In this document: positions 58,757 to 64,000 of the stretch, piece by piece
How positions within the stretch are numbered: position 1 is the stretch's first letter
Layout: the number at the start of each line of letters is the position of its first letter
Origin: Simmondsia chinensis
Taxonomy: Eukaryota; Streptophyta; Magnoliopsida; Caryophyllales; Simmondsiaceae
DNA: 64,000 bases
Assembly (NCBI GenBank): GCA_018398585.1
Contig: JAGTTD010000012.1
Coordinates: 24,251,036 to 24,315,035 of the forward strand
Direction: 5' to 3'
Program-made: the position numbers and the translations under genes
The notes under the pieces: generated by a model
Told to the model about the DNA's origin: nothing
Databases searched by the model: none
What the model saw: the letters and a program-made list of their open reading frames with translations, nothing else

Positions 58757-60265
58757 TTTTATTATTTAAATAATTTAAATGAATACATAATTGATTAGGC
58801 TGAGATTCTAATTAAGATTATGTGATAATCTTTTTTGGAGAAGTTTAGAAAAATCTTTAATTGTTCCAACCTTTTAAGTCTTAAGTAATGTTATTCTAAT
58901 TATTTGATAACAGGGTATTTATTAAATTTAGTTCACATATTCAATATTATTTAAAGGAGTTAAATATTATGTAAAATTATAAAGGCCATATAACTTGGTG
59001 AAATATGTGATTTCATTGAGTGGGAGAACTTATGCAAATAGATCTAATATAATTAGATAATTCAACAGTTGAATTATTTGAAAAAAAAAATTTCGTAACG
59101 TAACTAATGAGATTAGATTGCATAGGTTGGATATTTAAAGGAGCCTAATATAATTAGGATTTTATTTAATTGTTAAATTAAATTTAGAATGAAATTCTAA
59201 TAATGACTATGAGATAATTAAATTTAAAAGTAAGATCAGCCATTATAAATTTCAAGTGGGAGCGAGGATTAATTGTTGATTCCTCACGGTCTCCATTGCC
59301 AGTTTAATGGATAGAGGTACAGGAAAATTAAGTACGACCACACTGCCGTGGAGTATCTTGTTTACTTGTACTAATGTCTAGGTAATGGTATACACTTGAC
59401 TAGGATGATATGATAGTTTGCCATAGAGAAATGGTGAGTTAAAAATGTTTAGAAAACATTTTAACTGAGAATAAATCTCATGTGACTAATTACTTGTTAC
59501 GCCTCTCTCATTGTAATGGTAGAATGGTCTGCTCATTGTTGCACACATAGAGAATGATTAGATGGATCCATGCTTTGTTTGTTTGCTAAAATTATTTAAA
59601 AGTTCACAATATTCAAAATATCAAGTGGGAGCGAGCTTCTAAGTGAATGTTAATGGCCTCCATTACTAGGCCTAACAAGTACAGTGGATTGCATTACTCC
59701 TTGAGGAGGATGCCAATTCATGGAATATAGGGTTAGACTTCCATTAGGATGAACTAAAGTCCGAGCAAGCGAGCACGACCACGCCACCATGGAGTTAGTA
59801 GAGCACTTGTATGGATGCTCAAATAATGGTGTACACTTAACTAGGGTTTGTATTAACCTCGAGGAGCTATGCTGTAGGATCTTAGAGGCTGAGGAAAAGG
59901 CAATGTATTAAATATGCTTAATAAAGAGTTTACAAGAAAACATATTTATTGAGAAATGTTCTCACCCTTCTGATGTCTTAATTTGACCTTGTCGTTGTGG
60001 AGTTTTGGGCAGTTTCGGTTGGGTCTCCACAGCATACATGTAAGTGTTAGAATGTGAACTCCTCACTATAATTGTTCGCTAAAAGGTAAGAAAAATAATC
60101 ATGCATGTTATATGACTTGGTTTATAGTTTTTTTATTTCAAGCTAGTTGTTACTTAGCATTGTGATCAATACTGGTATGTCTTACCTGTTCTATTTAGTT
60201 CGCTATAATATGGTATGTCTTAGTACATGTAGAGCATTAGGAGATGCTCAATGTTCTTTGGATTG
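58757..60265 (+). other. Interrupted leader/gag region of the long-LTR copia, with internal duplication
   Basis: Two diverged copies of a segment beginning AAGTGGGAGCGAG lie at about 59255 and 59622. They share CTCCATT, GAGCACGACCAC/AGTACGACCAC and GTACACTT(G/A)ACTAGG-like blocks. No gag motif is readable. Confidence 0.5.
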
Positions 60266-60740
60266 CTACTAATAGATCTACTAAGTTGAAAAGAACATTC
60301 AGAATGGCAGGCTAGACTAAAGAGTTAGTTGGATACAAGATTTGGACATTAGATGTCAAACTCATTTTAATATTAAATACTTCAATTATCAACTATAGTA
60401 GAATTAATCAAATATTTGAAACAACTGTTTTATTAGAGAACTAGTAGCATGGGAACAATTTATGAGAAAAGGTGTTATGAAAGCTAAGGGAAGAGTTTAC
60501 TTAGTGTAAGCTCAAAAAGGTAAAATAAAACTTGAGTCAAAATAGTTTTGTCTCTTTTATAATTGCATTGGATTTTGAAAAGAATTGCCTAGATACTTGG
60601 ATACTATTGTTGCTAATACCAAAAGCCAACATGACAAGGTATATGATATCTTATTTCCTCTAGTTGTGACTAGTAGGTAGTTCACTAGTATACTGGTGAA
60701 TAGGTTTTCAGTAAGGACATCAAGAGATAGTATATTAAGT
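60266..60740 (+). pseudogene. long-LTR copia gag remnant with zinc knuckle
   Basis: After QKGKIKLESK comes FCLFYNCIGF-stop-KELPRYLDTIVANTKS (60545-60625). It matches the form CFYCNGIGHWKRNCPRYL once two Cys/His positions and a stop are discounted. Earlier fragments (RMAG, YKIWTLDVK) are weak. Confidence 0.65.
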
Positions 60741-60939
60741 AAAGCCATTTAGTTTGTTATTTGAGTAACTATCTCAATGTACTTTAGAAATTTGTTTTCT
60801 ATTCACTATTTTTGAAATAGTCTTTCAGTTATTTTTTAGAAAAATAGACTGGTAGTTATATAAATAAAAGGTTTATCTGAAAAGGTACATTGGTAGATAG
60901 TTGACTTATTTTGATCAAAACAACATTAATGGTGATTTT

Positions 60940-61345
60940 TTAGTTTAATACAAGTTAGGCTATGTGGTATATAAAAGAAGAATTTTAGGAAACCATATTA
61001 ACTTTTAAGAGGTACTTAATCTTAGGTCACATTAATCTAATATGATTCAAAACTGGTTTTATATGTCTTATGTGATCATTACGTACTTGAATGATAATCG
61101 ATATGGGAATCATGTTCAAATTAATGGTGACTGAAGATGCCTTTAATAGTAAAGGCAATAGAACCACTAAGCTACTAGGACTTGTTCATAAAATGTTTAT
61201 GGACTGCTGAAAGTTCAAATAAGCGGAAGCGATAAGTATTTCATAAAATGTTTATAAATGACTACTTAGTAAGTTGATATATGGATATGCCTATGAAGAC
61301 TTTAAATTCTTTGAAAGTTTTAAAGAGTTAAAGATTAAGTTGTAA
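60940..61345 (+). pseudogene. long-LTR copia pre-integrase and integrase remnant
   Basis: Translated fragments: the RLGHINL-type motif (ILGHINLI, 61010-61035), then ATKLLGLVH (61165) and KVQISGSDKYFIT in shifting frames, and FKFFESFKELKIK (61301-61345), the copia core wording. A LINE/SINE tail interrupts it at 61350. Confidence 0.65.
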
Positions 61346-61349
61346 TGCA

Positions 61350-61452
61350 CTGGGAAATAGCCTCTCTTCAGGTTAACACCCTAAGGGGGAAGGCTACGTA
61401 CATCCGCCCTCTAGACCCTGCGTAGGCGGGAGCCTTTGAGGCATTTGGTATG
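61350..61452 (+). repeat. 5'-truncated RTE-LINE/Au-SINE-type 3' tail in copia integrase
   Basis: CACTGGGAAATAGCCTCTC, GGGGGAAGGCTACGTACATC and CCCTGCGTAGGCGGGAGCC, then GCATTTGGTATG; no TTG run remains. It is the fourth copy of the module. Confidence 0.7.
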
Positions 61453-61955
61453 TTCCTTTACTTTGATTAAATTAAAGTGGTGGGTTCAAGATAATTCTTA
61501 TTTATCCTTATTACAAATAGTTATAGAAAGGGTCAATATTGGGGCTTTTGGATATGGTAAGATTCATATGATGAGTCACATTTACATATCAAAAGGTCTG
61601 CTATGTAAGATGTTTTAGAAAGTGTTTTAGAAGTACAACAAATAGATTGCGTTAGATTGACAGTATGAGATACTGTGTTTATATAGCTTGATACAACTTA
61701 TAGTGTAGATTATTTATTAGATATATATTCAATAAGGTTATTGTCACACTAGTTACATGAGAGCTTTAGAGTAGTGGGAGGATGGTTAGGGTCATTTGAG
61801 GGATTTATGTATTCAGTCTTAACAGTTAAGAATGATGATGAATCTAATCCTTTATACTATAATGAAACTCTTAAGTATAAAGATGCAGACCATTAGGTCA
61901 GGGCAATAAATGTTAAGTTAAAGTAATTGTATTTTAAGTAAGTCTAGGAACTTAT
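61453..61955 (+). other. Decayed integrase C-terminal/linker sequence
   Basis: It lies between the tail insertion and RT. No motif is secure. Confidence 0.4.
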
Positions 61956-62880
61956 AGAGGCGTCGAAAGCATTAAGTCCATTAGAAAGGATCTTAATGGA
62001 TCTACAAGTATATAAAGTTGAGTGGATATGAAAGTAGAGACCTTCAAGGCTAGATTGGTGGCAATGGGTTAATACCCTATAGGAAGGAATCATCTTTGAT
62101 GAGGCCCTCTAGCCAGATGCTATGCTTAATTCCATAAGGATACTGTCATCCATTGTCATATAATGAGATACGAGAAAGTGGAAATTAAGACGATGTTCTT
62201 TAAATGGTTATCTTGAAAGGTTATGTATATGATACAACCAACCAAATCTGTTGCCAAGAGTCCGAAGCATATAGTATGCAAACTGAGCTAGTCTATTTGT
62301 AAACTTAACTAAGCACCCTGTTCATTGAATAGTATATCCGATGACGGTAAATCAAGTCCTAGGGATTTGAGTCAATGGTTAGTGAACCATTAGTATACAA
62401 GTGACAAAACATGAAAGTAGAGACTTTCTAAGTGTTGTATACAGATAACATTCTACTCATTAAGAAAGATATAGAATTGTTATGAGCTGTTAAGGTTTAA
62501 TTATCCAGTCAGTAAAAAGAGAAAAAACTGTGTTCTTAGGATTAAGCTTTGGCGAGATTCAAAAGAAACAATGTTGGGTTTATCGCGGGTCGTTTGTTTT
62601 AAAAGGAAATTTAGACGTTTGACGTCAGAATTCCTTTTTACAGTTGTAGTGGGAGTTATTAGATAGTGAAGAGTGAACCAGTTTTGTATTGCTTACTTCA
62701 TTATGGAAGTTGGGTACTTGATAGCTAGGGAATTGTTAAGTAGAGTAGTGGACTCAAAAGGCTCCTAGTAGATAAAGCATGTGAGCAAAACAATGAGAAA
62801 GTGACAAATCAATATTGGTTCAAGAGTTCACTTATCCAAGGGATAGTTATTCAATGCGGGCCTATTTGGATTTTAGGACA
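61956..62880 (+). pseudogene. long-LTR copia RT and RNase H remnant
   Basis: Across frames: YKVEWI (of GAKWIFKxK), RLVAMG-like RLDWWQWV in a shifted frame, IFDEALxPDAMLNSIRILSS (62088-62150), YEIRESGN (YEIWQMDV in relatives), VLYTDNILLIKKDIELL (62433-62480, the YVDDILLIGND motif with D to T and D to N changes), VLGLSFGEIQKK, and VDSKGS (62750, of the RNase H ending). All are broken by stops. Confidence 0.78.
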
Positions 62881-62890
62881 AGTAGGAGAT

Positions 62891-64000
62891 TGTTGGGATA
62901 GGTGTCCTAGAAAAATTAAATTAATTAGTTTTAAATATTAAATAAATAAAATTATTTTATTTATTTATTGTCTGATTATGCTTTACGAGTCAAACATGCG
63001 TGTGATTGTTTTTCTAAAACGTTCCATGAGATGGGCGTTGTCTAAGATGACATGTCAGGTTCGATTTAAGTGTTCAATGAGATTGAACCACTGAAAGACT
63101 TAGATCAAACTAATGATGTATTGTCAAAGTATGTTCGTAGTTGATGATAAATTTGGACAACTTGTCTGTTAAGACTATAATATGATACTTTCAATGACTT
63201 GTCTTAGTCATGTGGATAGGGATCCAAGAGTATTATATTGGTATTTTCAATAAGATTGGAATACTGAGTAGGACCACCTAAATTAGTTGTTTCTTTAGCT
63301 GCTATCAGAAATAATTAATTCTGTAAGATGATAATTATAAATCCGAAAAATAGTATAAACTCATGCATGGAATGTTAATTGCTATGATGCCGAAAATGCT
63401 GAGGTTAAAAGAAAATAACCAAGATCTTACATTATTGGGCAACTGTATAAAGTGTGGCGGAAAACAGATATTTTACAAAGAATCTAAAATGTAAGATGTC
63501 CCCTTACTTAATTCGAAAATCTACCAACATATTCTAGAATCTTTGGCGAGAGTATTCCATATGTTTGACTTTTGGAATTAATACGAAAATTATTTTTGTA
63601 TTATGAATTGTTCGAGAAGAGCGAGCCAAGAACTACGTAGTTAAAGTTGTTTTTGCTTACGGATATCTAATAGAGGGGTGCACTAATAAGTAAATATATT
63701 TAATTCTAAAGTACAGTAAAACTTATTTAGCGAAATTAAGTTTTATTAAATGTTAATCAATTGTTATCATGAGATGATAATCAGGTTTGATCAATTTCGA
63801 GCTAGAGTTAATTGTCCTCAGGTCCCTTCGTAAACCTCAACTTAAGCACTATATGAAAATATTTAAATTAAATTCATGGGATGAATTATTTATTCATAAG
63901 ATGCATAAATTAATTTTTTCAAACAATATTCAGAAGATTAATTTTATACATGTTGGAATTTAAATTAATTTAATTTAAAAAAAAAAAGATAACTGGGCAG
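62891..64000 (+). repeat. 3' LTR of the long-LTR copia, cut by the window end
   Basis: TGTTGGGATAGGTGTCCTAG follows the purine tract and aligns with 50547 onward for all 1110 bp present. About 800 bp should follow outside the window, then GGTAC. Confidence 0.9.

Larger units (their letters stand above)
50547..64000 (+). mobile_element. Long-LTR Ty1/copia element, running off the window
   Basis: A 1.93 kb 5' LTR (50547-52480), primer site TGGTATTAAAGCC (52483-52495), degenerate gag, pre-integrase, integrase, RT and RNase H remnants, the purine tract AGTAGGAGAT, and the first 1110 bp of the 3' LTR (from 62891). The target site is inside the Tat integrase: GGTAC (50542-50546) should recur beyond 64000. 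It is interrupted by a whole copia element (53181-58756) and a LINE/SINE tail (61350-61452). All coding is heavily decayed. Confidence 0.9.

Overview
This is nuclear DNA from a plant, most probably a eudicot. The window is AT-rich and packed with degenerate plant retroelements: Ty1/copia, Ty3/gypsy chromovirus, Tat and Athila-like types, RTE and L1 LINEs, and short LINE/SINE 3' tails. The only intact-looking host gene is a short intronless gene resembling the plant MASS (MAPK-substrate) proteins at 16977-17324 (minus). No rRNA or tRNA gene, CRISPR array or bacterial feature was seen.

Layout. 1-2952: nothing recognised. 2953-13013: an old copia element (5' LTR, gag, protease, integrase, partial RT, 3' LTR) that has taken three solo-LTR insertions: an Athila-like LTR inside its 5' LTR, a roughly 2.1 kb copia LTR inside the pre-integrase region, and a 1.57 kb gypsy-type LTR beyond the RT with a perfect 5-bp target duplication. 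13014-17762: intergenic DNA with a GC-rich repeat, a possible long inverted repeat, and the MASS-like gene. 17763-24059: a bounded minus-strand copia element (TSD TATTT) that keeps only an RNase H fragment. 24106-26640: a TA microsatellite and a minus-strand RTE LINE. 26641-37985: intergenic DNA with a tandem duplication, a copia LTR remnant with its primer binding site, and several L1 tails, all on the minus strand.

37999-50546 reads as the 3' half of a minus-strand Tat-lineage gypsy element: integrase C-terminus, tandem-repeat 3' UTR, PPT and 3' LTR. On the opposite strand inside it lie an extra ORF resembling the 'putative gypsy type transposon' domain, with its own plausible promoter, and an F-box pseudogene. 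A complete chromovirus (40835-46327, TSD GTTTA) sits in the leader of the extra ORF. The Tat integrase is cut at 50546 by a long-LTR copia element (50547 to beyond the window end), which itself contains a complete, degenerate copia element (53181-58756).

The order of insertion follows from the nesting: Tat element first, then the chromovirus and the long-LTR copia, then the inner copia. The most unusual part is the Tat element with two antisense passengers. All boundaries were found by eye from LTR ends, target duplications and translated motifs. Percent identities are hand counts.
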